Notes: a model not told the origin generated them from the letters alone. 64,000 nucleotides of DNA from an uncultured Bacilli bacterium (GCA_934157235.1 CAKPHH010000005.1:38300-102299), one strand, 5' to 3'; positions 34,652 through 42,700 are shown, counted from the stretch's first letter. Program-made: numbers and translations.

Positions 34652-35428
34652 ATGTCAAAATACAAAGTAGAAATAACAGGTATAAATACCAATGATATTG
34701 AAGTTTTAAGTAATGACGAAATGGTTGAATTATTTAAAAAATACCAAGAAGGAGACCTATTTGCCAGAGATTTATTAGTTCAAGGAAATTTAAAATTAGT
34801 TTTATCAATTTTAAAAACGTATAGTAATCGCTCTGATAATATGGATGATTTGTTTCAAATTGGTTGTATTGGGCTATTAAAGGCTATAGATAATTTTGAT
34901 CTATCTCATCAAGTAAAGTTTTCAACTTACGCTGTACCTATGATTTTAGGAGAAGTAAGAAGATATATTAGAGATAATAATTCTATCAGAGTAAGTAGAT
35001 CACTAAAGGATATTGCTTATAAAACTTTGAGATTAAAAGAAAGTTACATACAGGATAAGGGAGAAGAACCATCTCTGGAATATATTGCTAAAGAGTTGAA
35101 TGTTTCAGAAGGTGAAATAATTAGTGCTCTTGATTCGTTAAAAGATCCGATTAGTATGTTTGAACCTGTATATAATGACGGTGGCGACACTATTTATCTA
35201 TGTGATCAAATTGAGGATAAAAGGGAAATAAACAGAGATTTTTCAAGTCATGTTGCTATAGAGGAGGCCATGAGTACTTTGAAAGAAAGAGAACGTCAGA
35301 TTCTTGATAAAAGATTCATAATTGGAAAAACTCAAATGGAAATTGCCGATGAAATAGGAATTAGCCAAGCACAAGTTTCAAGGTTAGAAAAACGTGCAAT
35401 AAAACAATTGAAAAAAGTTTTAAAGTAA
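34652..35428 (+). CDS. sigG: Forespore sigma factor SigG
   Basis: 258 aa, matching the usual length. N-terminal KVEITGINTNDIEVLS is the SigG-type start. Region 2 holds NMDDLFQIGCIGLLKAIDNF and KFSTYAVPMILGEVRRYIRDN, then RVSRSLKDIAYK. Region 3 lies in the middle, and region 4 ends with GKTQMEIADEIGISQAQVSRLEKRAI. Residues between regions 3 and 4 (PISMFEPVYNDGGDTIYL) are distinctive of SigG/SigF. SigG runs late forespore transcription. Translation is probably limited by the hairpin upstream. The ylmC/ymxH- and yunB-type sporulation genes follow. Confidence 0.95.
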   Translation: MSKYKVEITGINTNDIEVLSNDEMVELFKKYQEGDLFARDLLVQGNLKLVLSILKTYSNRSDNMDDLFQIGCIGLLKAIDNFDLSHQVKFSTYAVPMILGEVRRYIRDNNSIRVSRSLKDIAYKTLRLKESYIQDKGEEPSLEYIAKELNVSEGEIISALDSLKDPISMFEPVYNDGGDTIYLCDQIEDKREINRDFSSHVAIEEAMSTLKERERQILDKRFIIGKTQMEIADEIGISQAQVSRLEKRAIKQLKKVLK

Positions 35429-35478
35429 TTCATATAATGTAAAGAAAAATAATATACTTGAATAAGTAGGTGGTCATC

Positions 35479-35712
35479 ATGCGTTTATCTGATTTGCAAA
35501 CTAAAAGTATTGTCTGCGTAAATGATGGAAAAAATATTGGAAATATTATTGATGCAAATGTAACATCAGATGGAACGATTGAATCATTAGTAATAGAAGC
35601 AAACAAGACCTTTTTCTCTCTAAATAGAGAAAGTGATACAGAAATTAATTGGAAAGACATAACTAAAATAGGGGAAGATGTTATTTTAGTAAAGATTAGT
35701 TATCATGAATAA
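35479..35712 (+). CDS. ylmC: YlmC/YmxH-family PRC-barrel sporulation protein
   Basis: 77 aa from ATG 35479, 6 nt after TAGGTGG; an upstream GTG is inside the SD. Starts MRLSDLQTKSIVCVNDGKNIGNI, the PRC-barrel pattern of YlmC/YmxH proteins found next to sigG in many Bacilli and Clostridia. No catalytic residues. Overlaps yunB by 8 nt. Confidence 0.82.
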   Translation: MRLSDLQTKSIVCVNDGKNIGNIIDANVTSDGTIESLVIEANKTFFSLNRESDTEINWKDITKIGEDVILVKISYHE

Positions 35713-36412
35713 ATCAAAAACACTCATTTTAATAATCTTGCTAACTACTATTTTCTCCCTTTTTTTATTGTCTGTTCTTGGAAAAAGATTAAGTCCCATA
35801 TTAGCAAGATATGTAAACGTAGAAGCCAAAAGATTTGCCAGTAATATAATAAATTCTACCGTAAATGACATTTTAGCAGAAGGAATAAGTGAAGATTTAT
35901 TTACATTGAACAGATCTGAAAATAAAGTTGAAATATTAGATTACAATACCAAGCAAGTTAACTTACTTCTATCTAAAATAAACAAAAACATCCATCAAAA
36001 ATTAACCAATTTAGAGGACGGTAACATAAGACAAATGCCTATATCAGAAGGTTTTAAAATGGAAAAAATTACCAAAAATGGCATAGTTTGTCGTGTCCCA
36101 ATGGGTTCACTAAGAAAAAACTCGCTATTTATAAATGTTGGACCTTCAATACCTATAAAAATGTCTTTTATTGGACAGGTAGAATCAAGTTTAAAAACAA
36201 CAATAAAAGAATATGGAATTAATTACCTAGCTATTGAAATAAGTGTACATGTTTCAGTTGAAGAACAAGTTGTCATGCCGACTATGTCTAAAAAAGAAAA
36301 ATTAAACATTGAGGCTCCGCTAACAGTTAAAATAATTCAAGGAGAGATACCAAGCTATTATTTTTCATCACTTGAAAAAAATTCCAATTTAAATACCTAC
36401 CCAACCAGTTAA
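35705..36412 (+). CDS. yunB: Sporulation protein YunB
   Basis: 235 aa. One N-terminal membrane helix (about 7-24), then LSPILARYVNVEAKRFASNIINSTV, KITKNGIVCRVPMGSL, FINVGPSIPIKM and INYLAIEISVHVSVEEQVVMP, which follow the YunB pattern. B. subtilis YunB is a SigE-controlled mother-cell membrane protein whose exact role is unclear. Start overlaps the end of the ylmC-like gene, so they are coupled. Confidence 0.85.
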   Translation: MNKSKTLILIILLTTIFSLFLLSVLGKRLSPILARYVNVEAKRFASNIINSTVNDILAEGISEDLFTLNRSENKVEILDYNTKQVNLLLSKINKNIHQKLTNLEDGNIRQMPISEGFKMEKITKNGIVCRVPMGSLRKNSLFINVGPSIPIKMSFIGQVESSLKTTIKEYGINYLAIEISVHVSVEEQVVMPTMSKKEKLNIEAPLTVKIIQGEIPSYYFSSLEKNSNLNTYPTS

Positions 36413-36444
36413 ATATAAAATTTTAATTATATATTATCAATACA

Positions 36445-36453
36445 TGATATAAT
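36445..36453 (+). promoter_or_regulatory. Extended -10 element before yutD-like gene
   Basis: TGATATAAT, 16 nt upstream of the start codon at 36470; no good -35. Confidence 0.45.
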
Positions 36454-36469
36454 GATAGAGAGGTGTAAT

Positions 36470-36748
36470 ATGAAAAAAGTGGAAATAAATGGTAAAACAT
36501 ATGAAATATTGGAAAATATTGGAAATTGTCTAAACGCAGAAGAACTAAAAGAAAAAATTACAGATTATTTTGATAATTTTGACTATATTTTTGGCGATTT
36601 TTCGTACGATAAAGTAAGATTAAAAGGCTACAATGATTCAACAAATAAAAAAGCTAATAAAATAAATAATATAAAAGGGTTAGAAGATTACAAAAAAAAC
36701 TATTGCAGTTATGGCGCTAAAACTTTCCTTTTAAAAAAAGTTAGTTAA
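36470..36748 (+). CDS. yutD: YutD-family protein
   Basis: 92 aa from ATG 36470, after GAGAGGTG; an upstream in-frame ATG (36452) overlaps the -10. It carries the YutD pattern: INGKTYEILENIGNC, FDYIFGDFSYDKVRLKGY, LEDYKKNYCSYGAKTFLLKK. The family is small, cytoplasmic and of unknown function. In B. subtilis yutD sits near yunB, yutH and yutI, and the same four families occur here within 4 kb. Confidence 0.82.
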   Translation: MKKVEINGKTYEILENIGNCLNAEELKEKITDYFDNFDYIFGDFSYDKVRLKGYNDSTNKKANKINNIKGLEDYKKNYCSYGAKTFLLKKVS

Positions 36749-36816
36749 AATGCTTGTAATTGTGTAGAATTATGATAAAATATACTATATAAGAATAATA
36801 TGGGAGGCTATTGTAT

Positions 36817-37095
36817 ATGCAAGAAGAAAGAGAAAACGAAAAGAAAGTAATGTCAATTGTTTCAAATGATGGCGCTATTGAAAATGTAGAGGTAATATTG
36901 GCTTTTGAATTCAAAGATACTAATAAGGAATACGTTGTTTATACAAAAAATGAAAAAGATGAAAATGGTAACATAACAGTATATGTATCTAACATTGATC
37001 GTTCAGGAGAAGAGCCAAAATTGTTAGGTGTTGAAAACGAAAACGAGTGGAATAAAATAAAAGATGTTTTGAGAGAACTATCTAAATCTGAATAG
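36817..37095 (+). CDS. DUF1292 (YrzB-like) protein
   Basis: 92 aa from ATG 36817, 9 nt after GGGAGG; a TTG at 36811 is too close to the SD. Contains VEVILAFEFKDTNKEYVVYT and YVSNIDRSGEEPKL ending in WNKIKDVLREL, the DUF1292 pattern. Small, acidic, cytoplasmic; function unknown. Followed 11 nt later by the coiled-coil gene. Confidence 0.8.
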   Translation: MQEERENEKKVMSIVSNDGAIENVEVILAFEFKDTNKEYVVYTKNEKDENGNITVYVSNIDRSGEEPKLLGVENENEWNKIKDVLRELSKSE

Positions 37096-37106
37096 GAGGG
37101 CTTAAG

Positions 37107-38243
37107 ATGTCTATATTAAACACTGCAGAGTTTTCAATTTTTGGTATTGAACTATCAAAAAAGGAAGCAGACTCTAAAAAAATAAAATTGAAGCAAGAAT
37201 CATACGCAAACGTTCAAAAAAAGTATGATGATTTTTGCTTAGCACAAAACCACTCTGAAAAAATTATGCCGCCAATTCCAGAAACACAGCCAACCAATCA
37301 GGAAGAAACAATAATTATACATATAAAAAATAAAAACTATGCAAAGATAGAATGCAAACACGAAAAATTAAAAGATTTAATTAGTATATTGAAAATAGAA
37401 GGAAGCTTATTACCACAATTAGCAGGAAAAAGAGCCTTAAAAATAAAAGAGTACATGAAAAATAATATCTTATTGAACAATGGTCTTGAATCAAGTAAAC
37501 CAATTGAAGCAGAAGAAGTTATTTTCCAAGAAAAATCATCAAAAGAGAGTGTTACTGAAAAGGTTCCAGAAGAAACTGTTGAAAAAAGTCTAGTTGGGCC
37601 ACCTATAATAAATACAACTGAAAATATAGAGAAGCCATCAGCCGTAGATCCTGATAAAGTAAAAGTAAGCAAGAATAAAACATCAACTGCAAAAATAAAT
37701 AAGTATATAGAAGATGATACCAAAGAACAACATCAGGACAGCATCAAGCCTATAAGTGATATCCTAAAAGAAATAAGAATTCCAAAAGATAAATTTAAAA
37801 TTTCAAGTACACCAATAAATATCGATGATATAGCTTCAAAAAATGTTCCAGACAAAGAAAATAGTGCCAAGAAAACTACAAAGTCATCAAAAATGGAAGT
37901 AGGAAAACTAAAGGATAGTTTAGCCAAAGCCAACCAATTAAAAGAAGAATTAGAAGAGGCAAAAAGAAATGCTGAAAAAGCAAGAGAACAAGCAGAAATG
38001 GCAAGAGAAAAGGCAGAGGCCGAACAACATGAAACAGAAGAAGTAAAAAGACAATTAGTAGAAACAATTAAGAAATTAGAAGAACATAATAAAAAGTTAG
38101 AGGCAGAAAAGAAACGTAATGAAGAAGAAGCAAAGAAATATGCCGAAGAAAGTAAAGAATACATAGAAAAAGAAAAAGAATATTCTTCAATTCAAGAAGA
38201 ATACAAACAAACTATAAATGAAATGTTAGCGATTATAGGTTAA
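37107..38243 (+). CDS. Long coiled-coil protein of unknown function
   Basis: 378 aa; SD GGAGGG. Residues 1-50 are charged, and 60-120 form a small folded region (TIIIHIKNKNYAKIECKH, KDLISILKIEGSLLPQLAG). From 130 to 240 it is polar and disordered. Residues 255-375 are a continuous Glu/Lys/Ala coiled coil (KLKDSLAKANQLKEELEEAK). No membrane segment or signal peptide. I do not recognise it; the N-terminal part may bind a partner and the coil give a scaffold. Co-transcribed with the DUF1292 gene. Confidence 0.6.
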   Translation: MSILNTAEFSIFGIELSKKEADSKKIKLKQESYANVQKKYDDFCLAQNHSEKIMPPIPETQPTNQEETIIIHIKNKNYAKIECKHEKLKDLISILKIEGSLLPQLAGKRALKIKEYMKNNILLNNGLESSKPIEAEEVIFQEKSSKESVTEKVPEETVEKSLVGPPIINTTENIEKPSAVDPDKVKVSKNKTSTAKINKYIEDDTKEQHQDSIKPISDILKEIRIPKDKFKISSTPINIDDIASKNVPDKENSAKKTTKSSKMEVGKLKDSLAKANQLKEELEEAKRNAEKAREQAEMAREKAEAEQHETEEVKRQLVETIKKLEEHNKKLEAEKKRNEEEAKKYAEESKEYIEKEKEYSSIQEEYKQTINEMLAIIG

Positions 38244-38246
38244 TAT

Positions 38247-38272
38247 AAAAGGTGAGTAAAATCATCTTTTTT
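38247..38272 (+). terminator. Intrinsic terminator
   Basis: AAAAGGTGA / TCATCTTTT stem (one G-T pair), loop GTAAAA, then T-tract. Confidence 0.7.
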
Positions 38273-38365
38273 GTTTATAAGGAATTTTCTCTTCGAATGT
38301 GTAATTAAAATAAAATATGCTATTATATATTGTTATAGTAAGTCAAGATGATGGAGGTGTATTAC

Positions 38366-38766
38366 ATGTATAAAGCCTATAAGTTTAGATTGTATCCTAA
38401 TAGTTATCAAAAACAACTGCTAAGTAAAACTTTTGGATGTGTTAGACTTATCCATAATTACTTTTTGGATAAATGTAGGAAAACAGTTTTATCAAGGCTT
38501 TTGACATGTGTACGGAAATAAAAGAATTGTATGTTGGCTATCCATTCCTAAAAGAGGTAGATTCTTGCAGTTTAAGATGTGCAGTTTTTAATTTAGAGGA
38601 TGCTTTTAAGGATTGCTTTTCTAAACGTAGTAATTATCCTAGGTTTAAGAATAAATATAATAAACAAAGTTATAGAACTACATGTATTAGGAGTACATAT
38701 AAAAATAGAGAATATAGTAATATGGAATTAGACTTAGTAAATAAAAAAGTTATAGCTGATATATAA
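38366..38766 (+). pseudogene. TnpB (IS200/IS605 OrfB) remnant
   Basis: It begins with MYKAYKFRLYPNSYQKQLL and continues FGCVRLIHNYFLDK, the start of IS605-type TnpB, from ATG 38366 with GGAGGTG. That frame stops at 38520. The match resumes in another frame (from 38506) with FDMCTEIKEL-like sequence, LRCAVFNLEDAFKDCF and NYPRFKNKYNKQSYRTTC, then stops at 38766. Only the N-terminal ~135 residues survive; the RuvC-like nuclease domain and zinc finger are absent, and no tnpA is near. A dead relic. Confidence 0.85.
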
Positions 38767-38812
38767 TGAATTAAATTTCAATCTCTCGCATAAGTTTAGT
38801 TGAGTTGATAAA

Positions 38813-39679
38813 ATGAAAAATATGCTTATGTATTACTACAATTTTAATGAAATAGCCATAATTAAACATTACAACAACACATATATAAAGGAAAATCAAA
38901 ATTTATATATTTTTTTCAAGGTTCAAAATATAAATGAGATAGTAGAAATATATAATATAACAAAAAATATGCCTGGTTTTTATAAATTTAAAATAAATAA
39001 ACTTGGAGATATATTCACGCCATATAATGAAAATACATATGTACTCCTGAAAATTGAAAAAAACAACTATCATTACATATGGTTTAAAAGACCTCCGAAA
39101 ATTATAAATCAAAATCAAAAAAACTATTTAGACAGGACAAATTGGTATGAGTTATGGACAAAAAAAACAGACTATTTTGAATATCAACATATGCATATTA
39201 ATGGAAAATATAAAACAATTGATGAAAGTATCAATTACTATATAGGAATGGCAGAGAATGCAATTAGCTATATTTCGTATATAAAGGGATTGAACAACCA
39301 AGAAGAAAATAAAACCATATGTCATAGACGAATAGGTCATGATTGTTGGAATCCTCTGAGTTGTGTAATCGACTATAAAGAAAGAGAATTGAGTGAATAT
39401 TTAAAATATATATTTATAAATAATGAATATCAAAATATTAATATTAAAACAACAATTGAAGAATTTGATTGTACAGAATATGGACTACAATGTCTTATGG
39501 GAAGAATGCTTTATCCTAGTTTCTATTTTGATATCTGTGAAAAAATAATTAATGAAAGAGAAGAAGAAAGCAAGTTAGTACCCATCATTAAACGTTCAAA
39601 GGAGTATGAAGAGTATGTGGATAAAATATTTACAATAATAAATAAAAAAAGCAAAATAAAAAATATAGATTGGCTTTGA
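38813..39679 (+). CDS. YutH/CotS-family kinase-like protein (probable spore coat)
   Basis: 288 aa. N-terminal lobe with YIFFKVQNINEIVEIYNI, a helical centre with AENAISYISYI, then CHRRIGHDCWNPLSCVIDYKERELSEYLKYIF and YGLQCLMGRMLYPSFYFDICEKI. These features fit YutH-type members of the CotS aminoglycoside-phosphotransferase-like group; active-site motifs are weak. No SD is visible and the start is uncertain. It lies next to the NifU-like gene, as yutH lies near yutI in B. subtilis, and ends exactly where that convergent gene ends. Confidence 0.6.
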   Translation: MKNMLMYYYNFNEIAIIKHYNNTYIKENQNLYIFFKVQNINEIVEIYNITKNMPGFYKFKINKLGDIFTPYNENTYVLLKIEKNNYHYIWFKRPPKIINQNQKNYLDRTNWYELWTKKTDYFEYQHMHINGKYKTIDESINYYIGMAENAISYISYIKGLNNQEENKTICHRRIGHDCWNPLSCVIDYKERELSEYLKYIFINNEYQNINIKTTIEEFDCTEYGLQCLMGRMLYPSFYFDICEKIINEREEESKLVPIIKRSKEYEEYVDKIFTIINKKSKIKNIDWL

Positions 39680-39916
39680 TTAATCTATATTTCTAACTTC
39701 TTTTACTTCAGGAATTTCATTGATTATTAACTCTTCTATACCATCCTTTAATGTAACGTCTAGCATAGGACAATCTTGACAAGCACCAAATAGCTTCACA
39801 TATACAATTCCGTCTTCATACTTTATAAATTCAAGATTACCACCATCGCTAATTAGAAATGGTTTTACCTTTTCAATTACAGCTCTAATTCTTAGTTCAA
39901 TATCATTAATATTCAT
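39680..39916 (-). CDS. NifU-like Fe-S scaffold/carrier protein (YutI type)
   Basis: 78 aa from ATG at 39916, preceded by GGTGATTTAT on the minus strand; an upstream in-frame start has no SD. NifU C-terminal domain: FLISDGGNLEFIKYEDGIVYV and the GACQDCPM cluster-binding CxxC. Carries [4Fe-4S] clusters to target enzymes. Abuts the yutH-like gene end to end with no gap. Confidence 0.92.
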   Translation of the reverse strand: MNINDIELRIRAVIEKVKPFLISDGGNLEFIKYEDGIVYVKLFGACQDCPMLDVTLKDGIEELIINEIPEVKEVRNID

Positions 39917-39968
39917 ATAAATCACCAAAAACATTATACTATTTTAAATGTTGTAAGTAAAGAAAGAT

Positions 39969-39997
39969 TCTTGTTATATAATGTCAAAAATGTTATA
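39969..39997 (+). promoter_or_regulatory. Promoter of the S1-domain gene
   Basis: TTGTTA (39969-39974), 17 nt, TATAAT (39992-39997) with upstream TG (TGTTATAAT). Confidence 0.65.
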
Positions 39998-40019
39998 ATC
40001 GAAACAGAAGGTGTATTAA

Positions 40020-40388
40020 ATGAAAAAATATGAAGCGGGAGAGTTAGTTAAGGGACAGGTAACAGGTATAGAAAAATATGGCATATTTGTTAATCTTGGA
40101 GACTACAATGGACTAATACATATTTCTGAAATTTCAGATGGCTATGTCAGAAATATTAACGACTATGTAAAAATAGGTGAAGAAATAACGGTAAAAGTAA
40201 TTGATGAAAACGATAAAATGCATCATGTAAGATTAAGCATAAAAAACATAGAATATAAAAGTAAAAAAAATGGAGTACATAAAATAGTAGAAACAAAACA
40301 TGGCTTTGGAACTCTTGATATAATGCTAAAAAAATGGATAGAAAGCAAGTTAAAAGAATTAAATAAAAATAAAACGGAAAAAAAATAA
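40020..40388 (+). CDS. S1 RNA-binding-domain protein (YugI/CvfD-like)
   Basis: 122 aa. A single S1 domain fills residues 5-75 (GELVKGQVTGIEKYGIFVNLG, GLIHISEISDGYVRNIND, VKVIDENDKMHHVRLSIK), followed by a basic tail. YugI/CvfD-type proteins bind ribosomes or mRNA and act as post-transcriptional regulators. Start ATG after AGAAGGTGT. Immediately upstream of the first tRNA operon. Confidence 0.85.
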   Translation: MKKYEAGELVKGQVTGIEKYGIFVNLGDYNGLIHISEISDGYVRNINDYVKIGEEITVKVIDENDKMHHVRLSIKNIEYKSKKNGVHKIVETKHGFGTLDIMLKKWIESKLKELNKNKTEKK

Positions 40389-40405
40389 AAAAATTGATAA
40401 ATACA

Positions 40406-40434
40406 GTTGACAAAACAAACAATAATTGGTATAT
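40406..40434 (+). promoter_or_regulatory. Promoter of tRNA operon 1
   Basis: TTGACA (40406-40411), 17 nt, TATATT (40429-40434). A perfect 9-bp inverted repeat, CAGTTGACA (40403-40411) and TGTCAACTG (40442-40450), brackets it. Confidence 0.8.
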
Positions 40435-40458
40435 TTAATACTGTCAACTGGTTCATTT

Positions 40459-40535
40459 GGGCGATTAGCTCAGTTGGTTAGAGCACTTGCCTTACAAGCA
40501 AGGGGTCACAGGTTCGAGTCCTGTATCGCCCACCA
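40459..40535 (+). tRNA. tRNA-Val (anticodon TAC)
   Basis: Cloverleaf with acceptor GGGCGAT/ATCGCCC, anticodon loop CTTACAA, T-loop GTTCGAGTC and encoded ACCA end. It could be the tRNA sensed by the valS T-box (codon GTA). Confidence 0.97.
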
Positions 40536-40543
40536 TATTTAAT

Positions 40544-40619
<76 letters not shown>

Positions 40620-40626
40620 TTTTTTT

Positions 40627-40711
40627 GGAGAGGTAGCGAAGAGGCTAAACGCGACAGACTGTAAATCTGTTCTCATTGAGTTCGATGGTTCGAATCCATC
40701 TCTCTCCACCA
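40627..40711 (+). tRNA. tRNA-Tyr (anticodon GTA)
   Basis: Class II tRNA with long variable arm; acceptor GGAGAGG/TCTCTCC, anticodon loop CTGTAAA, encoded ACCA. Confidence 0.96.
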
Positions 40712-40719
40712 CTTAAGTT

Positions 40720-40794
40720 TGCCTCGTAGCCAAGTGGTAAGGCATCAGACTTTGACTCTGACATGCGTTAGTTCGAATCTAACCGAGGCAGCCA
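40720..40794 (+). tRNA. tRNA-Gln (anticodon TTG)
   Basis: Acceptor TGCCTCG/CGAGGCA, anticodon loop CTTTGAC, encoded GCCA. Confidence 0.96.
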
Positions 40795-40802
40795 TATAAT
40801 AT

Positions 40803-40877
40803 GATCTGTTAGCTCAGTTGGTAGAGCATTTGACTTTTAATCAAAGGGTCATGAGTTCGAATCTCATACAGGTCACC
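40803..40877 (+). tRNA. tRNA-Lys (anticodon TTT)
   Basis: Acceptor GATCTGT/ACAGGTC (one G-T pair), anticodon loop CTTTTAA, encoded ACCA. Confidence 0.96.
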
Positions 40878-40880
40878 ATT

Positions 40881-40969
40881 GCCTGAGTGGCGGAATTGGT
40901 AGACGCACAGGACTTAAAATCCTGCGAGAATCAACCCTCGTGCCGGTTCAAGTCCGGCCTTAGGCACCA
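40881..40969 (+). tRNA. tRNA-Leu (anticodon TAA)
   Basis: Class II with long variable arm; acceptor GCCTGAG/CTTAGGC region, anticodon loop CTTAAAA, encoded ACCA. It is only 3 nt after tRNA-Lys. Confidence 0.96.
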
Positions 40970-40981
40970 ATTTGTATAAAA

Positions 40982-41013
40982 CGGGTATATAAAAAATATA
41001 TCCCGATTTTTTT
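40982..41013 (+). terminator. Terminator of tRNA operon 1
   Basis: CGGGTATAT / ATATATCCCG stem (one bulged T) followed by seven T. Confidence 0.8.
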
Positions 41014-41070
41014 CTAAATATGTCCAATGATTAATTGCTATACAAAATGACTAAAAAGTAATTAATATTG

Positions 41071-41100
41071 TTGACACACATAAAATCAATGTGATATAAT
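41071..41100 (+). promoter_or_regulatory. Promoter of tRNA operon 2
   Basis: TTGACA (41071-41076), 18 nt, TATAAT (41095-41100) with TG one base before the -10. Confidence 0.85.
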
Positions 41101-41131
41101 CAATTTGTCGTTCGAAATAGAAATGACAATT

Positions 41132-41224
41132 GGAGGAATACCCAAGTCTGGTTGAAGGGACCGGTCTTGAAAACCGGGAGGTCGTGCAAACGGCGCAGGG
41201 GTTCGAATCCCTTTTCCTCCGCCA
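41132..41224 (+). tRNA. tRNA-Ser (anticodon TGA)
   Basis: Class II; acceptor GGAGGAA/TTCCTCC, anticodon loop CTTGAAA, encoded GCCA. Confidence 0.96.
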
Positions 41225-41233
41225 TTATAATAT

Positions 41234-41310
<77 letters not shown>

Positions 41311-41314
41311 ATTT

Positions 41315-41391
41315 GGTCTCATGGTGCAGCTGGTTAACACGTCTGCCTGTCACGCAGAAGATCGCGGGTTCGAGTCCCGTTGAGACCGCCA
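41315..41391 (+). tRNA. tRNA-Asp (anticodon GTC)
   Basis: Acceptor GGTCTCA/TGAGACC, anticodon loop CTGTCAC, encoded GCCA. Confidence 0.97.
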
Positions 41392-41394
41392 TTT

Positions 41395-41470
41395 GGCTTC
41401 ATAGCTCAGTCGGTAGAGCAAGGGACTGAAAATCCCTGTGTCGCTGGTTCGATTCCCGCTGGAGCCACCA
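41395..41470 (+). tRNA. tRNA-Phe (anticodon GAA)
   Basis: Acceptor GGCTTCA/TGGAGCC (G-T pair), anticodon loop CTGAAAA, encoded ACCA. Confidence 0.96.
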
Positions 41471-41525
41471 TTTTTTATATATTAACGAGACGTGTTTAAC
41501 TTTCAAGAAGTAGTTCGAGGGTTAT

Positions 41526-41602
41526 GCGCTCGTAGCTCAGTTGGATAGAGTGTTTGGCTACGAACCAAAAGGTCAGGGGTTCGAATCCCTTCGGGCGCAC
41601 CA
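41526..41602 (+). tRNA. tRNA-Arg (anticodon ACG)
   Basis: Acceptor GCGCTCG/CGGGCGC, anticodon loop CTACGAA, encoded ACCA. The A34 would be deaminated to inosine by TadA deaminase. 55 nt separate it from tRNA-Phe. Confidence 0.96.
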
Positions 41603-41608
41603 TAATAT

Positions 41609-41685
41609 CGGGAAGTGGCTCAACTTGGTAGAGCACTTGGTTTGGGACCAAGGGGTTGCAGGTTCAAATCCTGTCTTCCCGACCA
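41609..41685 (+). tRNA. tRNA-Pro (anticodon TGG)
   Basis: Acceptor CGGGAAG/CTTCCCG, anticodon loop TTTGGGA, encoded ACCA. Confidence 0.96.
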
Positions 41686-41697
41686 TTATGAATTTAA

Positions 41698-41718
41698 CGT
41701 TGAAAAATCAACGCTTTT
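41698..41718 (+). terminator. Terminator of tRNA operon 2
   Basis: CGTTGA-AAAA-TCAACG hairpin then C and T residues. Nearly identical to the one after tRNA-Ala (54649). Confidence 0.8.
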
Positions 41719-41831
41719 ATTTTGCTTAGGACAATTTCAGAACGTTTTAATGCAACCCCTTGCATTATAATTCATAAAAAAGTCTCATGTACTTTAATAA
41801 CATGGGATTTTTTTAATATGAAAAGAAAGAA

Positions 41832-42584
41832 CTAAAATGACATAGAATCAAATAATAAATTTAAGTTTTTTACCAAAATTTGGAAAGAAATGCCATGATT
41901 GTGAATCTTTCCGTATCTTTTTTCATCGGTGTACAAACCTATATTAAACCTTACAGTTATTATATTATTTTCTATTAAAGATAAAAAAGTATCAAAGTTT
42001 TTGCAACAATATAAACTTAATCTATCATACCAAAAATAAATATTTCTATTTTCTAATTTTCTTTTTGCTTCAACAAATGCCATATATTTCAACTTTCTAT
42101 CGATTTTTTCTTTTAAAATATCAAAACTCCAAGAATATAAAGAAGTAATATTATAGTTACTTTTTCCAGAAATTTCCAGAAATACCTGTTGCAAGTTATA
42201 ATTAACTTTAAGTTTAAACTTGAACTCAGAAGGAGTCTCTATAAAAGTTTTAGCATTAGCTATTAAGTAAAATACATTGGAGGTTTTTATTTTTTCATCA
42301 GGCCAACCATATTTTGTGACAAAGTCATCAATGTTAAACAAATATTTCCCATCAAAATTGGAACTAAACAATGACAAATAAGGACGTTTAAATGCATTCT
42401 TTGTTTTAATTTCAATTCCCATAAAGTCTGGGATCTCTAATTCATTTTTAAAGAGCCCAAGTTCTTTCTCAAAGGTCAGGCCACAATCTCCCCAACCATT
42501 AAAGGATGATTTAATCCATCCTTTATTTTTTATGCTTAAAAATTTTTCCTTTAAGCAGATAATACTATTATTTTCATCAAACAT
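41832..42584 (-). CDS. MvaI/BcnI-family restriction endonuclease, no methylase nearby
   Basis: 250 aa; ATG preceded by GAGGTGATTAC. The N-terminal third has the family layout: NKGWIKSSFNGWGDCGLTFEKELG, then IPDFMGIEIKTKN with the D...ExK nuclease triad (near residues 52-60), then PYLSLFSS. The C-terminal half contains FVEAKRKLENRNIYFWYDRLS. MvaI/BcnI enzymes are monomeric nickase-type endonucleases cutting CC(A/T)GG-like sites. Site specificity cannot be read here. No DNA methyltransferase occurs in the window. The gene sits directly after a tRNA operon. Confidence 0.8.
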   Translation of the reverse strand: MFDENNSIICLKEKFLSIKNKGWIKSSFNGWGDCGLTFEKELGLFKNELEIPDFMGIEIKTKNAFKRPYLSLFSSNFDGKYLFNIDDFVTKYGWPDEKIKTSNVFYLIANAKTFIETPSEFKFKLKVNYNLQQVFLEISGKSNYNITSLYSWSFDILKEKIDRKLKYMAFVEAKRKLENRNIYFWYDRLSLYCCKNFDTFLSLIENNIITVRFNIGLYTDEKRYGKIHNHGISFQILVKNLNLLFDSMSF

Positions 42585-42700
42585 GTAATCACCTCAATAT
42601 ATTATTTAATGAAAAAAATAATTAACCCACATAATTCTAAAAAAAAAATTAATAAATATAATTAAATGTGTAGAGTAATAGTTATAAAAAGGGTGAGTTA

